Shown here: positions 8,357-21,760 of the stretch, piece after piece
How the letters are laid out: each line of letters opens with the position of its first letter
Position numbering within the stretch: the stretch's first letter is position 1
Assembly: GCF_018138085.1 (NCBI RefSeq)
Contig: NZ_CP073105.1
Span: forward strand, 3,348,001-3,412,000
From: Stutzerimonas stutzeri
GTDB taxonomy: Bacteria > Pseudomonadota > Gammaproteobacteria > Pseudomonadales > Pseudomonadaceae
Length of the DNA stretch: 64,000 bases
Reading direction: 5' to 3'
Position numbers and translations under genes: made by a program
The notes under the pieces: generated by a model
What the model was told of the DNA's origin: nothing
What the model saw: the letters and a program-made list of their open reading frames with translations, nothing else
Database searches by the model: none

Positions 8357-8826
8357 GCGCTGACCAGCAACGCGACGGCATGCACGGCGATGCCTTCTTC
8401 GCGCCCGGTGAAGCCGAGCTTCTCGGTGGTGGTTGCCTTGACGTTGACCTGATCCAGTTCGATGCGCAGATCTTCTGCGATCAGGCCGCGCATCGACTCG
8501 ATATGCGGCGCCATCTTTGGCGCCTGCGCGACGATGGTGGCGTCTACATTGGCGACCTTCCACCCCTTGGCCTGGACCTGCTCGAGCACATGGCGCAGCA
8601 GCACACGGCTGTCGGCGCCCTTGAATGCCGGGTCGGTGTCGGGGAAGTGCTTGCCGATGTCGCCCAGCGCAGCGGCGCCGAGCAGCGCGTCGCTCAGCGC
8701 ATGCAACAGCACGTCACCGTCCGAGTGCGCCAGCAGGCCGAATCTGTGAGGGATCCGAACGCCGCCGAGAGTGACGAAATCGCCTTCGCCGAAGCGATGT
8801 ACGTCATAGCCGTGACCGATACGCAT
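8353..8826 (-). CDS. ispF: 2-C-methyl-D-erythritol 2,4-cyclodiphosphate synthase
   Basis: The 157-residue protein starts [12 protein letters not shown], whose D-x-H provides zinc ligands. [19 protein letters not shown] and the C-terminal [19 protein letters not shown] are IspF signatures. It performs the cyclisation step of the MEP isoprenoid pathway. ispD lies about 6.5 kb away in this window and dxr further on. It is the first gene of the truD-surE-pcm run. Confidence 0.98.
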   Translation of the reverse strand: MRIGHGYDVHRFGEGDFVTLGGVRIPHRFGLLAHSDGDVLLHALSDALLGAAALGDIGKHFPDTDPAFKGADSRVLLRHVLEQVQAKGWKVANVDATIVAQAPKMAPHIESMRGLIAEDLRIELDQVNVKATTTEKLGFTGREEGIAVHAVALLVSA

Positions 8827-8945
8827 AGTTGACCACCCAGAAGAATTCAGCCGGGGATTCTACAGGACCCGGCCGGCGGTTGAAGTCATCGCCTGCCCGC
8901 CCGGATCGACACGAGCGATAAGCACCATCAACCGGATCGATTCGG

Positions 8946-8963
8946 TATCGTTTTTTAACGATA
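8946..8963. promoter_or_regulatory. Palindromic operator candidate upstream of the ArsR-type gene
   Basis: TATCGTT, four T, AACGATA is a perfect inverted repeat with 7-base arms, 42 bases before the regulator start and next to an AT-rich TATATA element. ArsR-family repressors bind such sites over their own promoters, so autoregulation is likely; this is inferred. Confidence 0.6.
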
Positions 8964-9004
8964 TATAGTTCGCCCCATCGCGATACACCGAACCGGACCA
9001 CGAC

Positions 9005-9307
9005 ATGCCCGACGACCTCGATGACATCACCAAGGCGATCGCCCACCCCCTCCGGCGGGAAATCCTGCACTGGCTGAAAGAGCCGGAACGCTACTTTCCC
9101 GAGCAGCATCACTCGCTGGAGAACGGTGTCTGTGCCGGGCAGATCGACCAACGCGCCGGGCTGTCGCAATCCACCGTCTCGGCCCATCTGGCCACCTTGC
9201 AACGCGCCGGACTAATTACCAACCGCAAGGTGGGCCAATGGCATTTCTTCAAACGCAATGAACCGGCCATCGCGGCCTTTCTGGCTCGCCTCGCCGAGCA
9301 ACTCTGA
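9005..9307 (+). CDS. ArsR/SmtB-type winged-helix regulator
   Basis: The 100-residue protein has an ArsR-type fold: LDDITKAIAHPLRREILHWL at the start, and a recognition helix near QRAGLSQSTVSAHLATLQRA followed by a beta wing (GLITNRKVGQWHFFKRNE). It has a single cysteine (in ENGVCAGQ) and no CxC metal motif, so it is more likely a sensor of an organic or redox signal than of metal. It lies 41 bases upstream of an old-yellow-enzyme gene on the same strand and very likely controls it. Confidence 0.88.
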   Translation: MPDDLDDITKAIAHPLRREILHWLKEPERYFPEQHHSLENGVCAGQIDQRAGLSQSTVSAHLATLQRAGLITNRKVGQWHFFKRNEPAIAAFLARLAEQL

Positions 9308-9348
9308 ATGTTCACCGCCCCCGAACCTGAAACAGGAGCAGCATCGCT

Positions 9349-10398
9349 ATGCCCACACTTTTCGATCCGATCAAGATCGGCGACCTGGAATTGGCCAATC
9401 GCGTCATCATGGCTCCGCTGACCCGCTGCCGCGCCGAGCCTGGCCGCGTACCCGGCGAGCTGATTGCCGAATACTACGGCCAGCGCGCCGAAGCTGGCCT
9501 GATCATCAGCGAAGCCACGTCGGTTACCCCGATGGGCGTCGGCTACCCCGACACACCCGGCATCTGGTCTGCCGAGCAGGTTCAGGGCTGGAAGAAGGTC
9601 ACCGATGCCGTGCATGCCAAGGGCGGCAAGATCGTGTTGCAGCTGTGGCATGTCGGCCGGATATCCGACCCGATCTACCTCGACGGCCAACTACCGGTCG
9701 CTCCGAGCGCGATCAAGCCGGCTGGCCACGTCAGCCTGGTACGGCCGATGAAGGGCTACGAAACACCCCGTGCACTGGCAACCGATGAAATCGCCGGCAT
9801 CGTCGAGGCGTACCGCAAGGGCGCCGAAAACGCCCGCGAAGCCGGCTTCGACGGCGTCGAAATACACGGTGCCAACGGCTACCTGCTCGACCAGTTCCTG
9901 CAGGACAGCACCAACCAGCGCACCGATCAGTACGGCGGTTCCCTGGAAAATCGTGCTCGGCTACTGCTGGAAGTGACGGATGCCGCAGTTGGCGTCTGGG
10001 GTCCTGGCCGGGTCGGCGTTCATCTGGCGCCGCGGGCCGATGCCCACGACATGGGTGATTCCAACCGCGCCGAAACCTTCGGCTATGTCGCTCGCGAGCT
10101 GGGCAAGCGCGGCATCGCCTTCATCTGTACCCGCGAAAAGGCCGGTGAGGACAGCCTGGGCCCACAGCTGAAGGAAATCTTCGGCGGCGTCTACATCGCC
10201 AACGAACGCTTCACCAAAGAACAGGCCAATGCCTGGCTGGACGAAGGCAAGGCAGACGCCGTCGCCTTTGGCATTCCCTATATCGCCAACCCGGATCTGG
10301 TTCAGCGTCTACGCCAGGATGCCCCGCTCAACGAACCGCGCCCCGAGCTGTTCTACGCACAGGGCGCCGAGGGCTACACCGATTATCCGTCGCTCTAG
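9349..10398 (+). CDS. Old yellow enzyme family alkene/xenobiotic reductase (NemA/XenB-like)
   Basis: The 349-residue TIM-barrel flavoprotein carries the OYE signatures. PLTRCRA binds FMN, LQLWHVGRIS holds the active-site Trp, and EIHGANGYLLDQFLQD supplies the His/Asn pair that binds the substrate carbonyl or nitro group. DQYGGSLENRARLLLEV is the family fingerprint. These NAD(P)H enzymes reduce activated alkenes, nitrate esters and nitro-compounds; the physiological substrate is not known. A GGAG ribosome site precedes the ATG. It is probably co-transcribed with the ArsR-type gene and ends at a strong terminator. Confidence 0.93.
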   Translation: MPTLFDPIKIGDLELANRVIMAPLTRCRAEPGRVPGELIAEYYGQRAEAGLIISEATSVTPMGVGYPDTPGIWSAEQVQGWKKVTDAVHAKGGKIVLQLWHVGRISDPIYLDGQLPVAPSAIKPAGHVSLVRPMKGYETPRALATDEIAGIVEAYRKGAENAREAGFDGVEIHGANGYLLDQFLQDSTNQRTDQYGGSLENRARLLLEVTDAAVGVWGPGRVGVHLAPRADAHDMGDSNRAETFGYVARELGKRGIAFICTREKAGEDSLGPQLKEIFGGVYIANERFTKEQANAWLDEGKADAVAFGIPYIANPDLVQRLRQDAPLNEPRPELFYAQGAEGYTDYPSL

Positions 10399-10414
10399 CT
10401 CCTTGCGATGGAAA

Positions 10415-10448
10415 GGCCCGACCGGGTAACCGGCCGGGCCTTTTTTTT
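10415..10448 (+). terminator. Rho-independent terminator after the OYE gene
   Basis: GGCCCG pairs with CGGGCC, with additional pairing inside the loop (ACCGG/CCGG), followed by eight T residues. Confidence 0.92.
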
Positions 10449-10500
10449 AGGCTCAGAAGTGGCTTGGCAATGCGTGGATGAGGCTTCGCCGTCATCCACC

Positions 10501-11340
10501 CTACGCCTTCAACGCCTGTGCGTGATGGCGCAGGTGATCATCGATGAAGCTGGCGATAAAGTAGTAACTGTGATCGTAGCCAGGCTGGATGCGTAGCGTC
10601 AGCGGATGCTCGGCAGCCTTGGCGGCCGCCTCGAGCGCCTCGGGCTTGAGCTGGCTGGTCATGAAGTCATCGCGGTCGCCCTGATCGACCAGTATCGGCA
10701 GTTTCTCCTGCGCCTTGGCGACAAGCGCGCAGGCGTCCCACTCGCGCCAGCGCGAACGATCGCTGCCGAGGTAGCCGCTGAACGCCTTTTCGCCCCATGG
10801 GCAATCGGCCGGATTGGTGATCGGCGCGAATGCAGATAGCGACTGGTAACGGCCTGGATTTTTCAGGGCGCAGACCAGCGCGCCGTGGCCCCCCATGGAG
10901 TGGCCGCTGATGCCGCGCTTGTCCGACACCGGAAACTTCGCTTCGATCAGCGCAGGCAGCTCGTCGACCACATAGTCGTACATGCGGTAGTGCTGCGCCC
11001 AAGGTGCTTCGGTGGCGTTGAGATAGAAGCCGGCCCCAAGCCCGAAGTCATAAGCCGCGTTCGGGTCATCGGGCACGCCAGCGCCACGCGGACTGGTATC
11101 CGGCGCGACGATGATCAAGCCAAGCTCAGCCGCCAAACGATGCGCACCCGCCTTCTGCATGAAGTTTTCGTCGGTACAGGTCAGGCCGGACAGCCAGTAG
11201 AGCACGGGCAGTTTCTCGCCCTGCTCGGCCTGGGGTGGCAGATATACCGCGAAGATCATGTCGCAATTCAAACTGGTCGAACGGTGCCGATAGCGCTTGT
11301 GCCAGCCGCCGAAGCTTTTCTGGCAGGAAATGTTTTCCAT
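10501..11340 (-). CDS. fghA: S-formylglutathione hydrolase
   Basis: An esterase-D type alpha/beta hydrolase of 279 residues. The nucleophile Ser lies in [12 protein letters not shown], the catalytic His in [12 protein letters not shown] and the Asp in the VDQGDRDDF region. [18 protein letters not shown] is a family hallmark. It hydrolyses S-formylglutathione to formate and glutathione, the last step of formaldehyde detoxification. It follows frmA on the same strand after a repeat-filled gap of 96 bases. Confidence 0.96.
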   Translation of the reverse strand: MENISCQKSFGGWHKRYRHRSTSLNCDMIFAVYLPPQAEQGEKLPVLYWLSGLTCTDENFMQKAGAHRLAAELGLIIVAPDTSPRGAGVPDDPNAAYDFGLGAGFYLNATEAPWAQHYRMYDYVVDELPALIEAKFPVSDKRGISGHSMGGHGALVCALKNPGRYQSLSAFAPITNPADCPWGEKAFSGYLGSDRSRWREWDACALVAKAQEKLPILVDQGDRDDFMTSQLKPEALEAAAKAAEHPLTLRIQPGYDHSYYFIASFIDDHLRHHAQALKA

Positions 11341-11355
11341 AAAGACCCCGAAAAA

Positions 11356-11435
11356 GCCGAGAAGAGCGCCGGAGGCTGGAGGCCGGACGATTCGCTTCTT
11401 CGTTCAGCCTCCAGCCTTCAGCGCTCCTATCGGCT
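11356..11435. repeat. Large imperfect inverted repeat, copy A of a dispersed repeat
   Basis: The gap between frmA and fghA holds a long imperfect palindrome: GCCGA, GAGCGC and AGGCTGGAGG on the left pair with CCTCCAGCCT, GCGCTC and TCGGC on the right. The right arm (11401-11435) is closely similar to 41602-41636 in this window. It may act as an intercistronic stem in the frmA-fghA transcript. Confidence 0.75.
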
Positions 11436-11436
11436 A

Positions 11437-12558
<1,122 letters not shown>

Positions 12559-12687
12559 TTACTCGCGAGTGGATAAAGTGCAAGCAGTGTAGTTTGCCCT
12601 GCCTGAAGGGTTAATACGGCATTTATGGAAACATTGTTGCCACACAGGGATAATCCCGAACATACACCCTTCCGATATGAGGAGTCG

Positions 12688-13590
12688 ATGGTGAATCGCT
12701 GGGAAGGCCTCGACGAATTCGTCGCGGTGGCCGAATGCGGTAGCTTCATGCGAGCTGCAGAGCAGTTGAGGGTTTCTTCCTCGCATATCAGCCGACAAGT
12801 CGCCCGTCTCGAGGAGCGCCTGCAGGCGCGCCTGCTCTACCGCACCACGCGGCGGGTCTCGCTGACCGAAGCCGGCCACACCTTTCTGAGCCGCTGCCAA
12901 AGGCTGATCGAGGAGCGCGACGAGGCCTTTCATGCGGTCAGCGATCTGCACGCGGCGCCTACCGGCCTGCTGCGCATGACGGCGGCGGTCGCATATGGCG
13001 AACGCTTCATCGTCCCGCTGGTAAACGACTTCATGGCTCAGCATCCACAGCTGCGGGTCGAAATCGAGTTGTCGAACCGCACCCTGGATCTGGTTCAGGA
13101 GGGTTACGATCTGGCCATACGCCTGGGTCGGCTCAGCGAATCGCGGCTGGTTGCGACGCGTATCGCGCCACGTGCCATGTATCTGTGCGCGGCGCCGGCC
13201 TATCTGGAACGCTACGGACGACCGCACACCCTGTCGGAACTGGCGCGGCACAACTGCCTGGTCGGCACGGCCGATACCTGGATGCTTCAGGTGGACGGAC
13301 GTGAACACCCGTTCAGACCGACCGGAAACTGGCGCTGCAACAGCGGCCAGGCGGTTCTCGATGCGGCGCTCAGGGGCTTCGGCCTTTGCCAGCTGCCTGA
13401 CTATTACGTTCAGGAACCGCTACGTCGTGGCGAACTGGTTGCCTTGCTGGAAGCCAACCAGCCGCCTAACACGGCCGTCTGGGCCGTTTACCCACAGCGC
13501 CGATACCCCTTGCCGAAGGTCCGCCTGCTGGTCCACGCCCTCAAGGAAGGTCTGGCCAAGCGTCCGGAGTACCGCAGCCAACGCGACTGA
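12688..13590 (+). CDS. gfnR: LysR-family regulator, GfnR-like
   Basis: The ATG at 12688 follows GAGGAG and gives 300 residues; an upstream in-frame start at 12625 lacks such a site. The N-terminal helix-turn-helix is FVAVAECGSFMRAAEQLRVSSSHISRQVARLE and the rest is an effector-binding domain. GfnR is the name used in Pseudomonas for the LysR regulator next to the glutathione-dependent formaldehyde genes. The assignment rests on the divergent position beside frmA, with the shared 135-base promoter region. The inducer is not visible from sequence. Confidence 0.8.
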   Translation: MVNRWEGLDEFVAVAECGSFMRAAEQLRVSSSHISRQVARLEERLQARLLYRTTRRVSLTEAGHTFLSRCQRLIEERDEAFHAVSDLHAAPTGLLRMTAAVAYGERFIVPLVNDFMAQHPQLRVEIELSNRTLDLVQEGYDLAIRLGRLSESRLVATRIAPRAMYLCAAPAYLERYGRPHTLSELARHNCLVGTADTWMLQVDGREHPFRPTGNWRCNSGQAVLDAALRGFGLCQLPDYYVQEPLRRGELVALLEANQPPNTAVWAVYPQRRYPLPKVRLLVHALKEGLAKRPEYRSQRD

Positions 13591-13722
13591 GTTGCGACTG
13601 CACCGCATGTCCGACGCCAGTGGCCAGGCGGAACCCGGCTTAACCCACCACGTCTGAAGTTGTGAAGCCGGCGCCTCCGGCCCCCTGCTTGAGCGAGCCG
13701 GCGATTCGATCAGGAGGACAAC

Positions 13723-14037
13723 ATGCAGATTCTGGTGAACAGCAATCACAGCGTCAACGTGACCAGCAGCCTCGAGGAACAGGTCAAGGCGGCAGTGGAA
13801 AGCGAGCTGGAGCGTTTCGATGATCAGCTGACCCGAGTCGAAGTTCATCTCAACGATGAGAACAGCGGAAAGAGCGGCCCCCAGGATAAGCGCTGCCAGA
13901 TGGAAGCCCGGGTGAAAGGCCACGAGCCCATCTCAACCAGCCACAAGGCGGACTCGCTGACACTTGCCATCGATGGCGCCGCGGAAAAACTCCATCACGC
14001 GCTGGCCCATGCGCTGGACAAACTCAACCATCACTGA
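13723..14037 (+). CDS. HPF/RaiA-family ribosome-associated protein
   Basis: The 104-residue protein has the short HPF/YfiA fold: a first strand MQILVNSNHSVNV, a helix (EEQVKAAVESELERF), and the strands RVEVHLNDEN and KRCQMEARVKG, ending in the helix IDGAAEKLHHALAHALDK. Short HPF-type proteins bind the small ribosomal subunit and inactivate or dimerise ribosomes in stationary phase. It is too short to be long HPF and it is not in the rpoN-hpf-ptsN locus where the main Pseudomonas hpf lies, so it is a paralogue. AGGAGG precedes the ATG. The baeRF gene starts 63 bases downstream, suggesting joint action on idle ribosomes. Confidence 0.88.
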   Translation: MQILVNSNHSVNVTSSLEEQVKAAVESELERFDDQLTRVEVHLNDENSGKSGPQDKRCQMEARVKGHEPISTSHKADSLTLAIDGAAEKLHHALAHALDKLNHH

Positions 14038-14100
14038 ACCAACCTGAACCAGACCGTCATCTCATCAGGGAACGAACCATCTGACTACGAGAGGCCGTGT

Positions 14101-15267
14101 ATGAACAGATTGCTCGATCGTGAAACCCTTTCCCAATTGCTGGCCAAACGCCAAGGGCCCTGCCTTTCGCTTTATCAACCTACTCACCGCAGCTTTCCGG
14201 AGCGCCAGCAGGATCCGATCCGCTTCAAGCATCTGGTGCGCCAGCTGGAAGACTCGCTCAAGCAGCAAGGTCGCGCCGACCAGGCCAAGACGCTACTCAA
14301 GCGATTCCATGCACTGATCGACGACGTCGATTTCTGGAACGCCAACCGTGATGGGCTCGCCGTGTTCGGTGCCGCCGATTATTTCGAGGTATTCCGCCTG
14401 CAGCGCAGCGTGCCGGAACTCGCGGTCGCCAACGATCGCATGCACCTCAAGCCGTTGCTTCGTATCGCCCAGTCTGCCGATCGTTATCAGATTCTTGCGA
14501 TCACCCTCGACTCGGTCCGCCTGTTCGAAGGCAATCGTGACGGCATCGACGAGGTCCCGCTCGCCGACGGCGTACCGAAGACGATTGAAGAAGCGTTGGG
14601 TCGTGAACTGACCGAGAAAGGCCAGACGGGCTTCCCCCAAGGCTTTGGCCGGGCCAGTGAGCGTGGCGACCCGATGCAGATGGAAAGCGGCGGTGCCGGC
14701 CGGCAGGACGAGATTGACCGTGATCGCGAGCGCTTCTTCCGCGAAGTGGACCGGGCGATCCTGGAGCACCACAGCCGCAAGTCCCGGTTGCCGCTCATCC
14801 TTGCAGCGCTCCCGGAACACCAGTCCCATTTCCGCAAACTCAGCCACAACGAGTTTCTGCTTCCAGAGGGAATCGAGAGTGACGCATCGCTGTTGAGCCA
14901 TGACGACCTGCGCGCGAAGAGCTGGATGGTGATGCAACCACGCTACATCCAACGCCTCGAGGGCTTCCTTAACCAGTACGGGGAATCGCATGGGCAAGGC
15001 TTGGCAACCGACCAACTCGAGCAGATAGGCCAGGCCACAATCGAAGGACGTGTCGCGACCTTGTTGGTGGAAGCCGAACGGCAGATTCCGGGCGTTGCGG
15101 ACAAGGAACGGGGCAAGGCGTTGGCCGTCGACGACGATTCGGCCACCACGCCGGACCTGCTCGATGAACTGACCATCTGGACGCTGGAGCAAGGCGGCGA
15201 GGTAATTTCGGTACCCACCGAACGCATGCCGACTCAAAGCGGCGCGGCCGCCATCTACCGCTACTAG
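14101..15267 (+). CDS. Bacterial eRF1-like protein (baeRF family, probably baeRF3)
   Basis: The 388-residue protein starts with RETLSQLLAKRQGPCLSLYQPTHRS and then DPIRFKHLVRQLED, as in the baeRF proteins described as bacterial relatives of archaeo-eukaryotic release factor 1. Its middle part (FWNANRDGLAVFGAADYFEV, later LDSVRLFEGNRDGI) matches the second domain. The C-terminal part (EGRVATLLVEAERQIPG to the end, GGEVISVPTERMPTQSGAA) resembles the L7Ae-like third domain. From memory of the comparative literature, baeRFs are proposed to act in ribosome rescue or hibernation and are often paired with HPF genes, as here. No GGQ-type peptidyl-hydrolysis motif is seen. The subfamily number is from memory. 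Confidence 0.75.
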   Translation: MNRLLDRETLSQLLAKRQGPCLSLYQPTHRSFPERQQDPIRFKHLVRQLEDSLKQQGRADQAKTLLKRFHALIDDVDFWNANRDGLAVFGAADYFEVFRLQRSVPELAVANDRMHLKPLLRIAQSADRYQILAITLDSVRLFEGNRDGIDEVPLADGVPKTIEEALGRELTEKGQTGFPQGFGRASERGDPMQMESGGAGRQDEIDRDRERFFREVDRAILEHHSRKSRLPLILAALPEHQSHFRKLSHNEFLLPEGIESDASLLSHDDLRAKSWMVMQPRYIQRLEGFLNQYGESHGQGLATDQLEQIGQATIEGRVATLLVEAERQIPGVADKERGKALAVDDDSATTPDLLDELTIWTLEQGGEVISVPTERMPTQSGAAAIYRY

Positions 15268-15281
15268 CCAGACCGGCGCAC

Positions 15282-15307
15282 GCCAGGAGGGTTGACTCTC
15301 TCCTGGC
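15282..15307. other. Hairpin between convergent baeRF and ispD genes
   Basis: GCCAGGAG pairs with CTCCTGGC around a 10-base loop, 15 bases after the baeRF stop. No T run follows, so it is only a candidate terminator or a transcript-stabilising stem. Confidence 0.45.
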
Positions 15308-15336
15308 TCACCGCCACAGCGGAGCGTTATCTGGCA

Positions 15337-16029
15337 TCAGAGCCGCCAGCGCTGTTCCAGCCACTGCAAATCTTCCGGCCGCGTTACCTTGAGGTTGTCA
15401 GCGCGTCCCTCGACAAGCTTCGGCGAATGCCCCGCCCACTCCAGCGCCGAAGCTTCGTCGGTAATCGCAACGCCAGCGGCCAACGCTTCGGCCAGCGTCT
15501 CGCATAAGGTACCGAGCCGGAACATCTGCGGTGTGAACGCCTGCCATATCACGCTGCGATCGACCGTCTCCTGAACACGCCCGTCAGGGCCAGCCCGCTT
15601 GAGCGTATCGCGAGCAGGCACAGCGAGCAGCCCGCCCACCGGATCATCCGCGAGTTCGGCCAGCAGCCTGTCCAGGTCCTCCCGCGCCAGGTTGGGCCGC
15701 GCCGCGTCATGCACCAGCACCCAATCCTCCGTCTGTGCACCCAGCTCGAACAGCCGGCGCAGCCCGGCGAGCACAGAATCGGCGCGCTCGCCTCCTCCAT
15801 CAGCCCGCTGCACGCGCGGGTCGTTGGCAACGGAAAGATTCGGCCAGTACGGATCATCAGCGGCCAGGCTGACGACCAGACCCTGGAGCCGGGGATGGTC
15901 GAGGAAACGGCCTAGGGTATGTTCGATGATCGTCATACCAGCCAGTGGCAGGTACTGTTTTGGTCGATCGGCGCGCATGCGACTACCCACCCCGGCGGCG
16001 GGAATGACGACCCAGAAAGACGGAAGCAT
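15337..16029 (-). CDS. ispD: 2-C-methyl-D-erythritol 4-phosphate cytidylyltransferase
   Basis: The protein has 230 residues from the ATG at 16029. The nucleotide-binding start VVIPAAGVGSRMRADRPKQYLPLAG, the substrate motif VLVHDAARPNL and the late ITDEASALEWAG are IspD signatures. It couples MEP to CTP in isoprenoid synthesis. It starts 7 bases after the ftsB stop and is likely translated from the same message, an arrangement conserved in gammaproteobacteria. Confidence 0.96.
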   Translation of the reverse strand: MLPSFWVVIPAAGVGSRMRADRPKQYLPLAGMTIIEHTLGRFLDHPRLQGLVVSLAADDPYWPNLSVANDPRVQRADGGGERADSVLAGLRRLFELGAQTEDWVLVHDAARPNLAREDLDRLLAELADDPVGGLLAVPARDTLKRAGPDGRVQETVDRSVIWQAFTPQMFRLGTLCETLAEALAAGVAITDEASALEWAGHSPKLVEGRADNLKVTRPEDLQWLEQRWRL

Positions 16030-16036
16030 GGTCAGA

Positions 16037-16378
16037 TCACTCGGCGAGCTGGTAGAGGGTCTCGCCCTCCTTGACCATGCCAAGCTCATGACGGGCACGC
16101 TCCTCTACGGTCTCCATGCCCCGCTTGAGCTCCTTGACCTCGGCCTCGAGGATGCGGTTTCGCTCGAGCAAGCGCTGGTTCTCGCCCTGCTGTTCAGCAA
16201 TCTGTTTGTTCAGCCCGCTGACCTGGGCCAGGCTCCCCTCGCCCACCCAAAGGCGATACTGCAAGCCACCCAACAACAGGAGCAAGACGACGAACAACCA
16301 GTAGGGACTGCGCATGGAGGACATGGAACGAATTCGATTGGTTTCGGCTAACGATGTATAGGCAGCGGACAGAATCAT
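16037..16378 (-). CDS. ftsB: Cell division protein FtsB
   Basis: A single membrane helix (SPYWLFVVLLLLLGGLQYRLWVG) is followed by a periplasmic coiled coil (QIAEQQGENQRLLERNRILEAEVKELK) and the conserved tail EERARHELGMVKEGETLYQL. FtsB forms the FtsQLB complex that activates septal wall synthesis. The ATG at 16378 has a strong AAGGAAGG site six bases away and gives 113 residues with a 28-residue cytoplasmic tail. The ATGs at 16324 and 16315 would give the usual 92-95 residues but lack a ribosome site. It lies between eno and ispD. Confidence 0.93.
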   Translation of the reverse strand: MILSAAYTSLAETNRIRSMSSMRSPYWLFVVLLLLLGGLQYRLWVGEGSLAQVSGLNKQIAEQQGENQRLLERNRILEAEVKELKRGMETVEERARHELGMVKEGETLYQLAE

Positions 16379-16443
16379 GCTCGGCCTTCCTTGGCTAATG
16401 CGCCTTTGTACGGCGGACCTTAGCAGTGCTGACCGCCGACCAC

Positions 16444-16467
16444 AAAAAAGGGCGACTAACGCCGCCC
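16444..16467 (-). terminator. Terminator after eno
   Basis: On the minus strand GGGCG pairs with CGCCC around an 8-base loop, followed by six T residues, 20 bases after the eno stop. Because ftsB begins shortly after, it may be a partial terminator inside the eno-ftsB-ispD unit. Confidence 0.8.
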
Positions 16468-16486
16468 CTTTCTAGCACGCCCGGTA

Positions 16487-17779
<1,293 letters not shown>

Positions 17780-17810
17780 TTATTAACACTCCGTAGATAG
17801 CTTCAAGGCT

Positions 17811-20305
<2,495 letters not shown>

Positions 20306-20424
20306 TTAAGCGGTCAGCGCCGCCGGGGAAAAGCGAAGGTGCCACTGCGCCAGAGGCGGCAATAGCGGAACTGCCACGGTTTTCGAAGAAAGCCGCAGAA
20401 GCTGTATTGGGACGGGAGCGTAGT

Positions 20425-21744
20425 CTACTCGAAAGACCCCATCAGCTCAAACCTGGCGTCGGTCGGCGGCGTCCAGACCAGCGACAGTGGCTCGACGTCC
20501 ACCTGCGGCAGATTCGCCACCGCAACGAGCTCGTTCCCCCGGTAGAGCAACGGCAGGCGTGAGCGAACGAAACCCGGCACCCCGGCCTCGTTGAACAATC
20601 GTTTGAGGTCACGTCGGCCGCGCCCGGGCACGTTCAGCGACTCGCCGCCCTGGCGATACCGCACCTGTAGCGAGCGCTCGCTGCCTTGACCTGACAGTCG
20701 CACGCTGCCATTACCGGGCAGCTGTAGCGCACTATCGGGCTGCGGCCAGTCGACCGGCTCGCTCGGCGCCACCAGCCAGGACCCGGAAAGCCACCAGATG
20801 CGCCCATCCCCTCGATGCAGCTCGCCTGCCGCCAAACGCCAGATCGGTGCGGCATCGACAGCGGCGTCGCGCAACGCATCCCAACCCGCCCAATGATCGC
20901 TATCGGGCAGCGTCGTCCGCGTCACTAGCCAATGCCGCAGCGCATTGCGCTGGCGAGCGGGGCTGAGCCGCGTCAACGCCGCCAGGCAAAGGCTCGGCAC
21001 CGTCAACCATGAATGACGACCACCCAGCCGAGCCTGCTGCAGATCGATCTCGGCCAGGTCGTCCAGCAAGTACTGCGCTTCGGCCAGATGCGCGGCAGCA
21101 CGCGCCATGCTGACCGACGCGCCCGGCCAGCGCTGCTGCAAGAGCGGCACGACCTGATGTCGAAGGTAGTTGCGCGTATGATCGGTGCATTGATTGCTCG
21201 GATCTTCGATCCAGACCAACCCGTGCGCTTGTGCATAGGCGTAGAGCTCTGCGCGGTCGGCGCCCAGCAATGGCCGAACCAGCCAGCCGCCACCCAGCTT
21301 TCGTGCGGTGGGCATGCCGGCCAGCCCGCGCACCCCTGCGCCGCGCAGCAGACGAAAGAGCATGGTTTCAGCCTGATCGTCTCGATGCTGGGCGGTGAAC
21401 AGCACCTCCGCAGCGCCCAAATGCTCGCCGAATGCAGTGTAGCGCGCCTCCCGAGCGGCACGCTCAAGACTCGGGCCGCGCTCAACCCGAACGCGCACCA
21501 CCTGTAACTCCATGCCCAGCGCGTCGCAGACGGACCGACAATGCGCAGGCCAGCCATCGGCCGCGGACTGCAGACCGTGGTGAACATGGATCGCGCTTAC
21601 TGCCGGCAACCGCTCACGAGCCGACAAGCGCGCTAGTAGATGCAGCAGGACGGTCGAGTCGAGCCCCCCGGAAAACGCCACGCGCCAACGCGGCGCCTCG
21701 CGCCAGGGTTGCAGGGCATCAAGCAGACGGGACTCAAGAGACAT
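20425..21744 (-). CDS. tilS: tRNA(Ile)-lysidine synthase
   Basis: The 439-residue protein starts MSLESRLLDALQPW. The PP-loop VAFSGGLDSTVLLHLLARL binds ATP, and AQHRDDQAETMLFRLLRGAGVRGL is the second family motif. C-terminal TilS substrate-binding domains follow (RDLKRLFNEAGVP). It adds lysine to cytidine 34 of tRNA(Ile2) so that AUA is read as isoleucine. The start at 21744 is chosen by family alignment; the frame upstream runs through an octamer repeat and is probably not translated. Confidence 0.96.
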   Translation of the reverse strand: MSLESRLLDALQPWREAPRWRVAFSGGLDSTVLLHLLARLSARERLPAVSAIHVHHGLQSAADGWPAHCRSVCDALGMELQVVRVRVERGPSLERAAREARYTAFGEHLGAAEVLFTAQHRDDQAETMLFRLLRGAGVRGLAGMPTARKLGGGWLVRPLLGADRAELYAYAQAHGLVWIEDPSNQCTDHTRNYLRHQVVPLLQQRWPGASVSMARAAAHLAEAQYLLDDLAEIDLQQARLGGRHSWLTVPSLCLAALTRLSPARQRNALRHWLVTRTTLPDSDHWAGWDALRDAAVDAAPIWRLAAGELHRGDGRIWWLSGSWLVAPSEPVDWPQPDSALQLPGNGSVRLSGQGSERSLQVRYRQGGESLNVPGRGRRDLKRLFNEAGVPGFVRSRLPLLYRGNELVAVANLPQVDVEPLSLVWTPPTDARFELMGSFE

Positions 21745-21760
21745 GGGTAGCAGTTCTGCC

